A DNA stretch of 64,000 nucleotides, from assembly GCA_963682055.1 (NCBI GenBank), contig OY821745.1, positions 1,309,501 through 1,373,500 on the forward strand, read 5' to 3'. Shown here piece after piece: positions 1 to 11,458 of the stretch (the first letter of the stretch is position 1; each line of letters begins with the position of its first letter). Below the pieces are notes generated by a model, which had not been told where the DNA came from, did no database searches, and saw only the letters and a list, made by a program, of their open reading frames with translations. Both the position numbers and the translations under genes were made by a program. This DNA comes from Primula veris. Taxonomy: Eukaryota; Streptophyta; Magnoliopsida; Ericales; Primulaceae.

Positions 1-904
1 CAAAGATATAAATTATTTGCTATTTATTCGGTCAAATTTTTAGTTAATATTTCAAGTCATGATAGATAATTTATACAAACCGTCACATGTTCACTTACTT
101 ATGACCATTATGTAATTCTAATAGTAAAAGGATTTGATTCGTAATATTTGGTAATAAATTATAGCATGAAATAAGCTTAACTATACTAATTTTCTTGTTC
201 ATACGTGCCAAAATGTAAGTGTTAGATATATGAAAGCAACGAGTCTGATTTGGTTAAATTGTCCAGTATTGTAATATTATCGTAATCTTTACGAAAGTTG
301 AGGATTAGTAACTTATCAAACCAAGCTACGTATTGTTTTTAGCATGAAATAAAATAAAACACTACAATAAAAATCTCATTTAGTATCATAAAACTTTTTC
401 GTTTATATTGTTTAAATGAGTGTGGTTAAATTTTAGTAACAGTTTAGTAACAAATTGTGTTGTTAAATTGTTGTTAAAATTTAACCATAACCACTTTCAT
501 CGGCATAACTTAAAAAGTTTTATAATAGTACTGCATCAACTTTGTCTTCTGATGAAAATAAAAAGTTTTATAATACTACATCAACTTTGTCTTCTGATGA
601 AAATATGTTACTTCAAAACTTTCTTAGTAAGAAAATACTTTGAAAGTTTGATAGTTAGCAAATTGGCAAGTATACTCTACCTAATTCACCCCATAACGTC
701 AAGTCAAAGACTTCAATCATAAGAAAGTTTACTATATATATATATATATGTGGGCTGTTCCATAATATTAAAATAGTTGGCAACTAAAAGTTCAATCTAA
801 TTGTATTCTACCAACAAGGAAACATTGATTAATTTTTTAAATCTAAGAAAAGTACAAATATAGGAGTACAACTCAGTAGATAGATGGATCATGGAGTTGT
901 TCTT

Positions 905-1082
905 CTTGTTACGAAATAATGTTTATTTTGTGAGAGTCAAATATTGTGATAAAATGACTTTTCTGTCATAAACATGTCACAAATTCATTTTTTCGTCACA
1001 AAACCCATAGCTAATAAGCTCGTCATAAAAAAAAAACCGTTATAATTCCCGTCGCTATTTATACATTGTTTTTTCTCAGTGT
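905..1082. mobile_element. CACTA-like repeat, copy 1
   Basis: The segment carries repeated GTCAC/GTCAT-containing subterminal motifs, the string AATAAGCTCGT and an end reading TTTTTTCTCAGTGTAG. The same order of motifs recurs at 41288-41480. The CACTG-type end and repeated subterminal motifs fit a non-autonomous CACTA-family element. Borders are approximate and no target duplication was resolved. Confidence 0.35.
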
Positions 1083-1793
1083 AGGTAGAAGTTCTTGATG
1101 TCCTTAGATTATATTGCGAGGAAAACTCAACTACCAGCTGGAAAAGGAAAAAAACCAAAAATCATGATACCAACCCACACAAGAAAAACGTTTAAATTAC
1201 TTCCAAATTATGGTAGGGAATACTGATTAAACACAAATGACTATTTTTATTAGCTTAACTATAAATTAGGTTTCATGAGTCATAGACCTTTGAAAAGAAT
1301 CACTAGGGAACAATCCTTCTATATTACTGGTTTCCAATCCGTTTGCATAAAAAATGTGTCAAATGAATAAAAAAAAAATGATTAATATTTAAGTTTAGGC
1401 AGGTCTCCCTAGGTTTTTATATTTTTATTTGTGTTTTAGTGTGTTGTACAATATGTTTTTAATTTATCAAATTCTAATTTGTTGAAAATAGAAAAAATAA
1501 ATTACTTATTTAAAAACATTATCTAATCATTCATTTTCTAATCTAACGGTGGTTAAGATGACTGTAGCATAAACAGTCAAATAAGGTGACTGTTACAAAG
1601 AGACGATCGTTTGAAATAAATAAAAAACATAATCAACACTTAATATATACAGCATTTTGAGCTTCTGAGGTAAAACATGACTCCAAAAAGACCTAAATAA
1701 GAAAACAGTGGCAGCAAACATCTGTCAAAATATATAGTTATACCATTTGCTTCTGCTTTATGACTATGAGTTATGTCTTTTTTAAATTCTTAA

Positions 1794-1889
1794 ATATGAA
1801 GAAAAAAAATTCAAATTTATTTGACACTTTTTATGCATTATATATGAAGAAAAAAAATTCAAATTTATTTGACACTTTTTATGCATTAT
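1794..1889. repeat. 48-bp perfect tandem duplication
   Basis: Two head-to-tail copies (1794-1841 and 1842-1889) of a 48-bp unit beginning ATATGAAGAAAAAAAATTC. The tail of the unit (TTTGACACTTTTTATGCATTA) appears once more near 2053-2075, so the unit was probably triplicated or dispersed earlier. Confidence 0.85.
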
Positions 1890-2332
1890 TGTAGACACCC
1901 TTTTTGAACTTGAATAAACTAATTAAAGGGAAATAAAAGTAAATGTTAAATATCTATCTAAAGTTAGTCCCCATTTCCATGAAGCTTCACAGGGCTTGTA
2001 AAGTACGAAATTTATAAACCTGTAGTTTTCTAGGAGTATGTTTTCTACTTTTTTTTTGACACTTTTTATGCATTATTTAAACTATTTTAAACACATAACC
2101 TACTTTGTTCATTCAAGTTTTAAAGGGATATTTTAAGACGGAAGTGGCACGAAGTTAATTTACAGAATATTCGATCCATTTCGAGAAAATGGCCAATAGT
2201 ATTTTGAAAAGCACGATAACATATTTTTTCCTAAATTTTCACCTCCCAACTCTTCGCGACTTGTAAAAGTGAGAGTCACAAGCCTGTGTAAAAGTAATCA
2301 TCCATGTTAAAATTAAGTTAAAGGGAAAAAAA

Positions 2333-2815
2333 TACGTTTAGTATACCAAATTATGTTTCTGTTAACGATTTTGATACACCTTTCAATTTTTTCAATTTGT
2401 TTACCACACTATAAAAAACTGTCCAATTTAGATATCATTGTCTAAATTAATCACGGAATCATGTCACATAACAGCACGTGCTTGATAAACTTAAATGTGA
2501 TAGGTTAATTTTGTCATTCTGCACCAAAATATATCATCATTGAACAACGTTTTCCCAAATTTGGATTATGTGCTAATTTTTGTTGTGTGAAATTGGAAAA
2601 ACGTTTTTCTATGATGATATAATTTGGTGCAAAATGATAAAATTACCATCTCAAACTAACGTTTGTCAAATATCACGTGCCATGATTCCGTGATTAATTT
2701 AGATGGTGGAAATTAGAAAGTTATTATAATGTACTGGCCAAATTGAAAAAATTGAAAAATAGGTATTAAAATCGTTAAAAACACATAATTTGTTGTATAA
2801 AACATGTGAAGCTAG
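2333..2815. mobile_element. Long foldback element (MITE-like)
   Basis: The left arm (about 2333-2480) and right arm (about 2640-2815) are inverted copies of each other. Both hold AAATTATGT near the outer end, then TTAACGATTTT, CAATTTTTTCAATTTG, and a block around ATTAATCACGGAATCATG. The centre also folds, around ATGATGATAT. No coding frame is present. The size and structure fit a foldback/MITE insertion whose transcript would form a long hairpin; the superfamily is not determined. Confidence 0.6.
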
Positions 2816-3880
2816 CCCCTTAAACATAAATGACTTTTCACACACACTAATCAATTAAGCTTATTATCAAATGATAAAAAGCTTGTTTGCGTTTCTGAGT
2901 GGGCTTGTTTGTAAAACTACTTTACTATTGAAATAGTGCGGGTAGGCCCAACTAATGTTGATAGAATGGAGATACATTATGTTGAGATATTTAGCCCGAT
3001 TAGTTAGTCGGTCCCGGTTAGTTAGTTAATTAGTTAGTTAGAGTAGTTTATAAATAATTAGTTGAGTCTATTGTATTACTTGGTTGATTACTATACACTT
3101 CACTTTATTTTAGAGTTTGTCTCTTTAAAATCATTCTCGATCAACCCCCGATCACCATTTCAACACATTACCTATAAAAAGATCATTGAAGGAGAAATCA
3201 AGTTTTGTTGTTCTAATTTTATAACCGAGTATAAATATATATGTGATCACTTTGGTAGAGCTTACTTTTTGTATGACGAAAATTCATGAGTACAGTTTGA
3301 AGACAATTAGCGAATTGAAAAGGTTAAGATGGTGAAGGACGTTGGGTATCGATATATATGTCGGGTTTGGCTTGTTTAATTAAAACATGAGCTACATAAC
3401 CTATTTTCTTTACAAAAAACACCCGACCCATATGTACTACTTTATGTTAAAAAAAACTTGTATAGTCGGAAGAAATCTTATAATTTGTGACCTCTATAAG
3501 ATAATTTTTGGATGTTGTGGGGGTTTATGATTTTTTTATACATGGTATAAATCGTTTTTTTTTCTTAGTTTGTGGGTGCTAAATTCTTGCTAGTCTAGTT
3601 CAAGCTCAGACCTTGGACAACCAAAAAAAATTCATTTATTTATTTTATAAAAAAAAAAACAGTTCATAGATCTAATTAAAGAAAGTAGATATGTTTTTGC
3701 GTGCTTTATAATCTATAGTCACATGTCAATAAAACTTACTATTCACATGCCCTACATATATAGGAAATACAACAAGAACCACCAATTTTTGAACTCAAAC
3801 AAACGCATGGCGAAGAGGCTTGTATCTATCATTATCTCCAACTTAACAATTTGCAACAGTTAAAAGGACTCAAGGTGGTA

Positions 3881-4157
3881 GGTCTTGCCGAAAACTTGAA
3901 AAAACCGATAACCGAACCGAAAAAGACCAAAAAAGAAAAATCGAAACTTTTTCGGGTAGGTTTTGGTTTACAATAAAACCGAAAAAGACCGAAAAACAAA
4001 AAATAAAACCGAAAACCCCCGAAACTGGACAGAAAAAAACAGGTCAGGTTCGGTCCAAAAAATAAAAAGACCGAAACGAAAAAAAATCGAACCGAAAAAT
4101 CTGCTCGATTTCGGTTTTTCCAAAAACCGAACCGAATCCGACCGAACCCAGCCCTAT
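3881..4157. mobile_element. Short non-autonomous hAT-like element
   Basis: A 277-bp segment rich in CCGAAC/CCGAAAA repeats is flanked by direct repeats of AAGGTGGTA (3872-3880 and 4158-4166), consistent with an 8-bp hAT target duplication plus one chance base. The right end read in reverse begins TAGGGCTGGGTTCGGT, a typical plant hAT terminus. The open frames of 114 and 72 residues here are low-complexity translations of the repeat, not genes. Confidence 0.6.
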
Positions 4158-4789
4158 AAGGTGGTATGTTCCACAAATTAATTGAATTTATTATTAAAAA
4201 TATGTATAGAAATGCGTCTTAATTAATGTCCATCACATATTGAAAAGTCTACACTATCCCAAGCTTTAAATCAAGATGTCTGTGAGTTATTTAAAAGCAA
4301 GATTTTCCTCCCCTTATGATCATGAAGTGAAGCCTATGAACCATATATATGTTGATGATGTTGATGCAAGTTAAATCTCTATCCCTAAGTTTGTTTCATG
4401 GTTGAGTAGGTCAACACGTGAAGACAAGCAAAATCAGTAAAAAAATAATGATTTTTTTGCAACAAATTAACTAGCTCCATTTTTATTCTTAATCAAAATG
4501 TCCCATACTTTATTAAAATCGAAACAAAACATCGATGCCATGGAACAAGCCTCCATGGCTAGCATAAGAAAATAAAAATTATCAACTAGCACATCAACAA
4601 AAAAACTATTGCTATAATCAAATATAATTTCAATAGAAACTGCAGTTTTACACCATATTGAAACCAGAACCTCCAGATGCATGAAATTCAAATAAATCAT
4701 AGCTCAGCAAGGACTAATTATAATAACCATATCAAACAAGTCTCATCAACTCATGAGCATATTCATTACCATTTGGTTTGGACCATGTG

Positions 4790-5226
4790 TCCTCTAGTGA
4801 CCATCAAGTGTTTCTTGTTTTTCCTAGCTTCAAAATATGAAATAGATCCATACCCATCCGATGAACAATAATCTTGATTTATAAAACAAGATGAGTCTAG
4901 ATTGTATTCTCCCATTAAATCCTCTAATGTGTTGTTAAAACGCACATAACCATGAATGCGGCTAATAGAATGGACCTTAGTGACCTATGCCTCAACTTCT
5001 TATTTATTCTTTTTCTCCTTTTTATTTTTCTTCTAATTTTTACTGTTCTTGATTCTTTCATGGGAGATACCTTCTCTGCAACAGTAGAAATATGGCTTGG
5101 TGTGAAAACCTTGGCATTTGAAGATAGCATATTTTGAGCATATTTTTTTGAAGCCAAAGAATCCTTCAGTGAGTTAACAACAAGCTGTATATTTGATGCA
5201 AAAGTAGCAAATATTATTCCCCCAAG
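4790..5226 (-). pseudogene. Possible broken hypothetical gene
   Basis: On the minus strand a frame runs without a stop from about 5226 to 4924. It encodes a segment with a very basic stretch (KIRRKIKRRKRINKK) followed by a short hydrophobic run, ending at a stop near 4924. A second frame, offset by one base, continues through 4912-4790 with a non-repetitive, Cys- and Ser-containing sequence (DLMGEYNLDSSC). The two could be one coding region broken by a 1-base indel, because the gap is too short to be a plant intron. No family was recognised and the call may be spurious. Confidence 0.2.
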
Positions 5227-6574
5227 CTAGCTAGCATAAGATCAAATCCGATAAAAGTTTACAGCATACAAATAACCAGACAAGTGACTAAAGAAGTTAA
5301 AAGCCAAAAAACCTGCAAATACAGGGGAAAAAAGTCACTTTTTCCACAAATTTTGCTACTGATATTTTGCTACAATGACTTCAACTCTACTTCTTATCGC
5401 TCCGAACCTTGTAACGCCCCACTTGTATCTAGAGCCATAGTTCAAGAGCAAAAATCAACAAGCAAAGCACATGTTTAAAACAACATGCATAATTAAATGT
5501 AACAAAAACCTTATTTTTGCAGTAACAAACTAATTTAGAGTTGTAAGCTTTTCCTCACATTTCCTCCTTCAGGACTGCATTTACTGAAATCCATAACATA
5601 AGCATAGCAGAACATAAAAAAATATTTTAGAAAGAGATTTGCTTCAGAGTAGCATCATAAGCAGAAAGATTCATATAAAAATGATCAATGCAAAAAAAAT
5701 GTTAGATTTAGTGAAGTACAAATCCATCAGAAAGGTGTGAGTAATTCCAAAAGTTGTCAAAAAAAAAAAAACTTTCACTATTTTTGTCACTATTTTAGAC
5801 ATATTTTTTTATAGTTAGCTTGAGACCACACAATTACTTCGGATTAAACTTCAATTTTTTTAGGAAGGGTATGTTGAGTTGTTGACGAGATAGCTATATT
5901 TCCAACCATGCAAATGATCGTTTTCTTGCATATAACATTTAAAAAAAAAAAAAAATGTTTCGAACTTTCTATTTGGAAGTGTTCAGTGTCAATCTGCACA
6001 TGCAAATGCATGCATGATCAAGAATTAATGACTTTTCTCTATCCTATATTATTCAGCCCCATTTTTTCTTTAAAAAAAACTTTCAAATTATAATATACTA
6101 ATAGTCAGAAAAATGAAACATGTATTAAGTTTAAATACCATCCATAACTTCGAGTTAAAATTCCAAGTTTGTCCTCCAACTAATTAAACCATTAATAGAC
6201 ATTTGAACTTGTTTCTTTAATTTTACATTGCATCTTGACTCACCCATAATTATAGTATCAAATATATAATGGTTGAAAATTAGTAACAATGGGAAGCACA
6301 ATGGTCACGACGGAGTTTAGTTTGATCATAAATTTTGAAATCACTATTTACATCATATTTAACAAATTAAAGTCCTACAATAGTTACAAGTATCCTTCAA
6401 CAAGATTATAACTGGCTAGAATTAAAAGGTCGGATATCTATTAATTGAAACAATTAATAACAAATCTAGCAACTTCTTAACATTTCATGTGGAACTTGAA
6501 AGTGACAAGCAAGTTTTCATGCACCACAAAGTTTCCATTTTTTAGTTTTCCAAATCTTAAGCAACAACTTCTTC
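5227..6574. other. Intergenic, nothing recognised
   Basis: AT-rich sequence upstream of the DUF1677 gene. It contains homopolymer A and T runs but no conserved frame, repeat pair or RNA gene that I can support. Confidence 0.5.
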
Positions 6575-6579
6575 ACTAG

Positions 6580-6588
6580 TATATATAT
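6580..6588 (+). promoter_or_regulatory. Candidate TATA box of the DUF1677 gene
   Basis: TATATATA lies about 110 bp upstream of the ATG at 6696. A second TATATAT stands at about 6612. The spacing is compatible with a short 5' leader for an intronless gene. Assigned by position only. Confidence 0.4.
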
Positions 6589-6695
6589 TAGGGCACAATC
6601 CTTCATCTTCTATATATCACTTCATATTAAAGTTTAAAAACACATCCAACAAACTTCTTCACAACTTCACTCCTCACCACCTCTCATTTGAACAC

Positions 6696-7253
6696 ATGGC
6701 ACCCCATGGAGAATCATACTGTAGCTCCTTCTCGAAAACCAAGCCCCAGAGAATCTCAACCGATGGACTCAAAAGGACTGTTTCCGACATTTCTTTTGAG
6801 CTAAGCAAAGAGGCCATTGATTCCATGGACATGAAACTCCCACCTATATCTGAAGCCGAGAATGCAAAGTGCGAATGTTGTGGGATGGTCGACGAGTTTA
6901 CCCCCGAGTACGTAGAGAGGGAGAGAGAAAAATACATGGGGAAGTGGATATGCGGCCTTTGCTCAGAGGCAGTGAAATTAGAAATGGATAAAAATGGAAA
7001 TAATATGGAAAAGGCTTTGAAAGAACATATGAATGTTTGTGTTCGGTTCAACAAGTTTAGTAGGGCTTATCCGGTTCTATACCAAGCCGAGGCTATGCGA
7101 GAATTGTTGAGAAAAAGTTCAAGAGGACAAAGAGCTAAATCTATTAGCCCAAGAGATAACAAAAATGGGGTTAAGACTAAAGGGATTGCTAGGAGTTCAA
7201 GTTGTATCCCTGCAATTACCAGGGATATGAATAACTTGACCATGGCAAATTAA
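6696..7253 (+). CDS. DUF1677 family protein
   Basis: A single uninterrupted frame of 185 residues starting at an ATG in good context (ACACATGGC). It matches the plant-specific DUF1677 family: a Ser/Thr-rich N-terminus, then a cysteine pattern C59-x-C61-C62 and C86-x2-C89 in the context KWICGLC, followed by a conserved helical stretch with KALKEHMNVC and a basic Ser-rich tail. Most family members are intronless and 130-190 residues long, so the length is normal. The paired cysteines suggest a small metal-binding fold, but no biochemical function is established for the family. The C-terminal tail (RSSSCIPAI) is typical. No linked partner gene is visible. Confidence 0.9.
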   Translation: MAPHGESYCSSFSKTKPQRISTDGLKRTVSDISFELSKEAIDSMDMKLPPISEAENAKCECCGMVDEFTPEYVEREREKYMGKWICGLCSEAVKLEMDKNGNNMEKALKEHMNVCVRFNKFSRAYPVLYQAEAMRELLRKSSRGQRAKSISPRDNKNGVKTKGIARSSSCIPAITRDMNNLTMAN

Positions 7254-9186
7254 TTGTTTGGTTGCAACCTTTTACGTACTTAGCTTCTTTTAAGAACTCT
7301 TAAGTTGCAATGCATTTGGATAAACATACTAAAAACCGAGTGTTTTTTTTTTTGCTGTCTAGCCTGATAAAATTATAAAATTAATCTTGACAAGTTTTTT
7401 TTTACTCATCCTCAAATAAGCCAACTTATCTGCTTAATTAACAAAACCGAAGTTAAGATGGACTAATGCATGTTAAAGCAGGGTGATGATTTCAGAAATA
7501 AAGTTTTAAATTTGATAAATACTAGTGAGAGAAGAGTAAAGGGAGACGAGGTGGCTTAACTAAGAAGTGAAGAGTTTTCTCTTTTTTTACATAATCCTTA
7601 ATGATTAAGCTTATCATTAAGTTCATTATAACCATTTCAAAGTTTTTGGAGATACCCTTAGTTAACATAAGAGGATCTTCTATCGAGACTCCCATATTCT
7701 CGTGTACCAAAATAGTACTTGTGTTTGTATCTTTCCCTCCGATAAAAATGTGTATCAACTCAAATCGGCACATTTCCAGGGCTCATAATCGATTGCGGAT
7801 GGCATCTTTAATTTTACGTTTTAAAAGGAAAAATGTTTACCTGTTATCCGAATCTAATGAATGAATGTATTATATTAATGGTGTTATCGTTGTTTAATTA
7901 TTCTTGTTTTGTCAATCTTGTCGTGTTTGTTCTTCAAGGGTTCGCTAGCACAAATCGGTAAATAATGAAAGATTAATGTAATAAATCACGTCACTTAGTT
8001 ATACAATACTAGAAATCCCCGCTCATATATATACAAGAAAATATTAGGAAAAAAACATGACCTAACCAACGAGTGATTGTAAGGTTCCTATTATATGATA
8101 CAAGTAACTTGGCTCCGGAAATTTGTAAGATATCGAAAAGAAAATGGCTAATTCTGTGCCTAAGACTACATATAGAATGATCATATACGCACTCCGTTTG
8201 TATATAATAGTCTAGTTTTTTAGATGGCGCCTCGTGAAAAACTCGTACAATTTGTAGGATTGCTTTAGGACTTGAAAGGCCCCATGAAACGCGAACACGG
8301 TGACCATAATGGCGAGGCGTATCAGGATAATATTGTTTCCATATCCAGAATAAAGTAATCCGTCCATCCATGATAACCGTAAGGCAAAACAGGGAAAAGG
8401 ATAAATATATTCCCCTCGATCGTTATAAAAACTATCGCAAGGCAAACAATGAAGCCGCTAAGCCATTGTTAGCAAAGCAAAGACGATCGATCATACATTT
8501 GCATCTTTAAACCCATTAATATCTAGATCTACATGAAAACGGTTAAAACGAGAAGAAAAAAAAAAACAATACATATATTACCAGAACAAGACTGATGGAG
8601 AATAAAGCCACATTCAAGAACCTATCTATTTTCTATGATTATTCACATAACTTTTTCATTCTCTTATGCACTCTATTACATGTATTGCATATTCTGTTAC
8701 ATGTATAATAATATATTTTTGTTATATCTTATAAGGCCTTGAAACACTTTTCTATCAAAAAAACCCCAATAAATAGAAAAATTACAAAATAAGAAAAAAG
8801 AAGTTACACCGGCAAAGTAAAAAAAAAAAAACTGCCATGTTCCATTTCAAAATCTAAAACTACCGTTCCATTTTATAACCGTCTCTTTATTTATTTTCTA
8901 TTTTATCATTATATATGTTGGTTCCTTTCCTCTCTCTCACTGTTTCTACAAAACCAAAAAAGTATTGAAAAATAGAGCAAAAATTTATCATAATTATGCC
9001 CAACGATACAGGTAAATACCATTTCTCTCCATTTATTCTACTTTTTACTTTACATCTTTATCTCATTTATTATTCAAATTAAAATATAGAATCCAGCGTA
9101 TTTTGTTATTACACGTATGTATGAATACAGTAAAAATAAATTAAAGACAATCTATTGTTGAAACGTAAAAGAAATCGACATGTTAC
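7254..9186. other. Intergenic, nothing recognised
   Basis: AT-rich sequence between the DUF1677 gene and a dispersed-repeat cluster. Several open frames of 60-120 residues exist here (for example 8009-8371 on the minus strand), but none resembles a known family or has a credible promoter. Confidence 0.5.
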
Positions 9187-9975
9187 ACCACGCAACGCGT
9201 GGGCGAGTTACGCTGGTATATATATATATACACACACATTAGTAATACTAAATTTAATAAATTTTCTTATTTTTAATTAATATTTAAATTTATGGTAGAC
9301 TCGACTAGAGTTCTACTATATTTTTATTTGGATTTTTAGTAATTTGAATATTTATATTTTGATTTATCAAACTATAGATTGTATTTTATGTATATTTTGA
9401 GCGATAGATATGTATTTTATTAATTAGTGAGTGTGTAAGTTATGTGCAATTTGTGTGTCTAGCATCACTCTTGACGTACACACACTCATGTACAAACTCG
9501 TTTAGGTTAATTTAACTAACATGATATATTCATCCATGACTAATCTTCCTAAAAAAAAATCCTCTCTATGAGTGTGTTAAAAGTATTTACATATTAGTGA
9601 TCGTTATCCACATTTTGAAATATTTACATACTAGTAATCGTTATCCATGAGTTGTGTGCGTGATGCGTGATATATATATATATATGATTCAGGTAAATCA
9701 ATTTTTAAAAATATATTGATTGAATGAATATATTAAATTAGAAATGGTGAGTAATATAATGTTTTTGTTATACAAAATACACGTAAAACGATTTTGTTTG
9801 TTATATGATTATAATTGTTTTGAAAATATAATAATTTTTGTGTGTATTTTATATTTTGAATTGAATAAATGTAAATGAATAATTCGTAAAAAATAGTGGG
9901 GGTATTTTTGAAAAAAAAATATCTAAATTCGGCAGTCTCATTTGACTTGGATTGACTTATTATAATAGAATGATA
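9187..9975. repeat. Dispersed repeat, long copy
   Basis: It starts near ACCACGCAACGCGTGGGC and ends near GACTTATTATAATAGAATGATA. The same start and end blocks occur in a shorter form at 28225-28620. The terminal palindrome ACGCAACGCGT and the AT-rich body suggest a non-autonomous transposon family. Borders are approximate and the superfamily is not determined. Confidence 0.4.
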
Positions 9976-10019
9976 TCATTACTTTAACCGACTCAAACAC
10001 CCTTTCAAAAATACATATA

Positions 10020-10490
10020 CTACATGTTTGGCAACAACTTTTATTGTAAATTTTTTTTAGTTTTTTGTTTTTAAAAAGCAACATTCGTTTGATATTACTG
10101 TTTTTTTAGTTTTTAAAAATCTAGAATTTGGAGAAAAGGTTAAAAATAAAAAATTCACAGATTTTGAAGATTTTGATAGATTTCTCACCACAATTTTTAT
10201 AATTTAAATGAATATTGATCTCATGTTAGCTAAACTTTTATTCATATGCTTCATTTATTGCTTGCTTGTTTTGACATGAAATTTTAAAAATTTATCAAAA
10301 GAAAGGACTTATAAGTCAACTTTGATTAAAAAGGTAAAAGAATATTAACTAATTCCAAATATCAATATGAATGAAAGTTATCTTTTTCAAGTTTTTGTCA
10401 AACACTCGTTACATATTTTCAAAGTACGTTTTTTTACTATTACTTTTTAAAAACGGCCTTTTGACCGAAAAAGTTGATGTCAAACAGACC
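10020..10490. repeat. Dispersed repeat family, copy 1
   Basis: This segment aligns along its length with 54746-55250. Shared blocks include AATTTAAATGAATAT, AAATTTATCAAAA and a right end near ACTGATATAAAACGGACCC/AGTTGATGTCAAACAGACCC. The outer ends (TGTTTGGCAACAACTTTT at the left, inverted at the right) look like imperfect terminal inverted repeats. It is non-coding, probably a MITE. Confidence 0.5.
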
Positions 10491-10730
10491 CATAATATGA
10501 ATCTGATTGATGACTTAAAACCTTAAAGCAAGTTCTTAAAACGAAATAAAAGAGCAAAATTCTTACTTGCTAACTATTAACAGTTAGAAGATTGGAAAAT
10601 TGCATAGCCCCCCTGTGGACGAGAATACGATTAAATGTGGATTTGGTTAATTATAAATCTTGAAGAGATTAAAGATGCGACTATAGACGGAGTAATTTAG
10701 CTAAGTACGAGCTTATCCCTTGTAAATATA

Positions 10731-10968
10731 GTCAATCTGTCTCAAAATATTGGGACTTTGTATATACGTACAACTTTGATTGTCAAATATCTCGTTTTTA
10801 AATTGTCGACATGTAAATTTTCAAAATGTGTTCATATATTTTAACATTTGAACTGTATGATTAAATTTTAAAAAATTCTATTTCGACAATTTAAATATAA
10901 GTTATTTAGTGATCAAAATTGCACTTAGTTTCATATAACCCAACCAATTTGGGACAAAAAGAGTACTA
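10731..10968. mobile_element. MITE family A, copy 1
   Basis: About 235 bp, palindromic overall. The outer ends resemble CTCCGTCTCAAATT, with an inner core of ATTGTCG..AATTTTTAAAA paired with its inverse TTTCGACAATTT. At least six other copies lie in this window (25428, 27671, 39898, 41943, 53394 and 53926). The ends and size resemble Stowaway/Mariner-type MITEs; copies differ from each other by many substitutions, so most are old. Confidence 0.55.
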
Positions 10969-11458
10969 GTAAATACAAGCACACGTTGTGTGCCCAGCGA
11001 TTGGGTGTTTTTTTGTTTTAAAAATTAAATAATTAGTTCTTGACAGTTTGTTTTTTTTCAAATTTTAAAAGTATTTTCGAAATTTTATATAAATGGGTTT
11101 TTTTTTCTAAAAAAAGTAGAAACACTTTGACAGCCTAAAAAACAACTGCATTTTTCGGGCTCGGATAAATATATACATAGAAGAAGTCTACTGAAGCACA
11201 GATTTGTCTCCTTTAGAATATTTGTTCTTGTTGCAAAAATTAAGTCGTCCTTCAAATTCATCCATATCTACTCGAGCAATAAGCCAAGTCACGAGAGAAT
11301 TCCTCATATAATAAATTACGATAAGATTCTCCAAAGAGATAATCCGAATCAAGAACATCATGGGACAAGTTTGACCGCAAAAGAAAAGGAACCAAGTCTT
11401 AAGGGCTAAACCAAAATATTATAATTGTATCCATACTACTAGTATTAAAGAGTGAACT

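Larger units (their letters stand above)
1..2332. other. Intergenic, no gene recognised
   Basis: AT-rich sequence with only short, low-complexity open frames. A CACTA-like remnant (905-1082) and a 48-bp tandem duplication (1794-1889) are listed separately. No conserved protein, RNA gene or promoter could be supported. Confidence 0.6.

Noticed and set aside
3832..4176. 114-residue minus-strand frame rich in Phe and Gly
   Set aside because: It is a translation of the CCGAA-type repeats of the short hAT-like element and is low-complexity.
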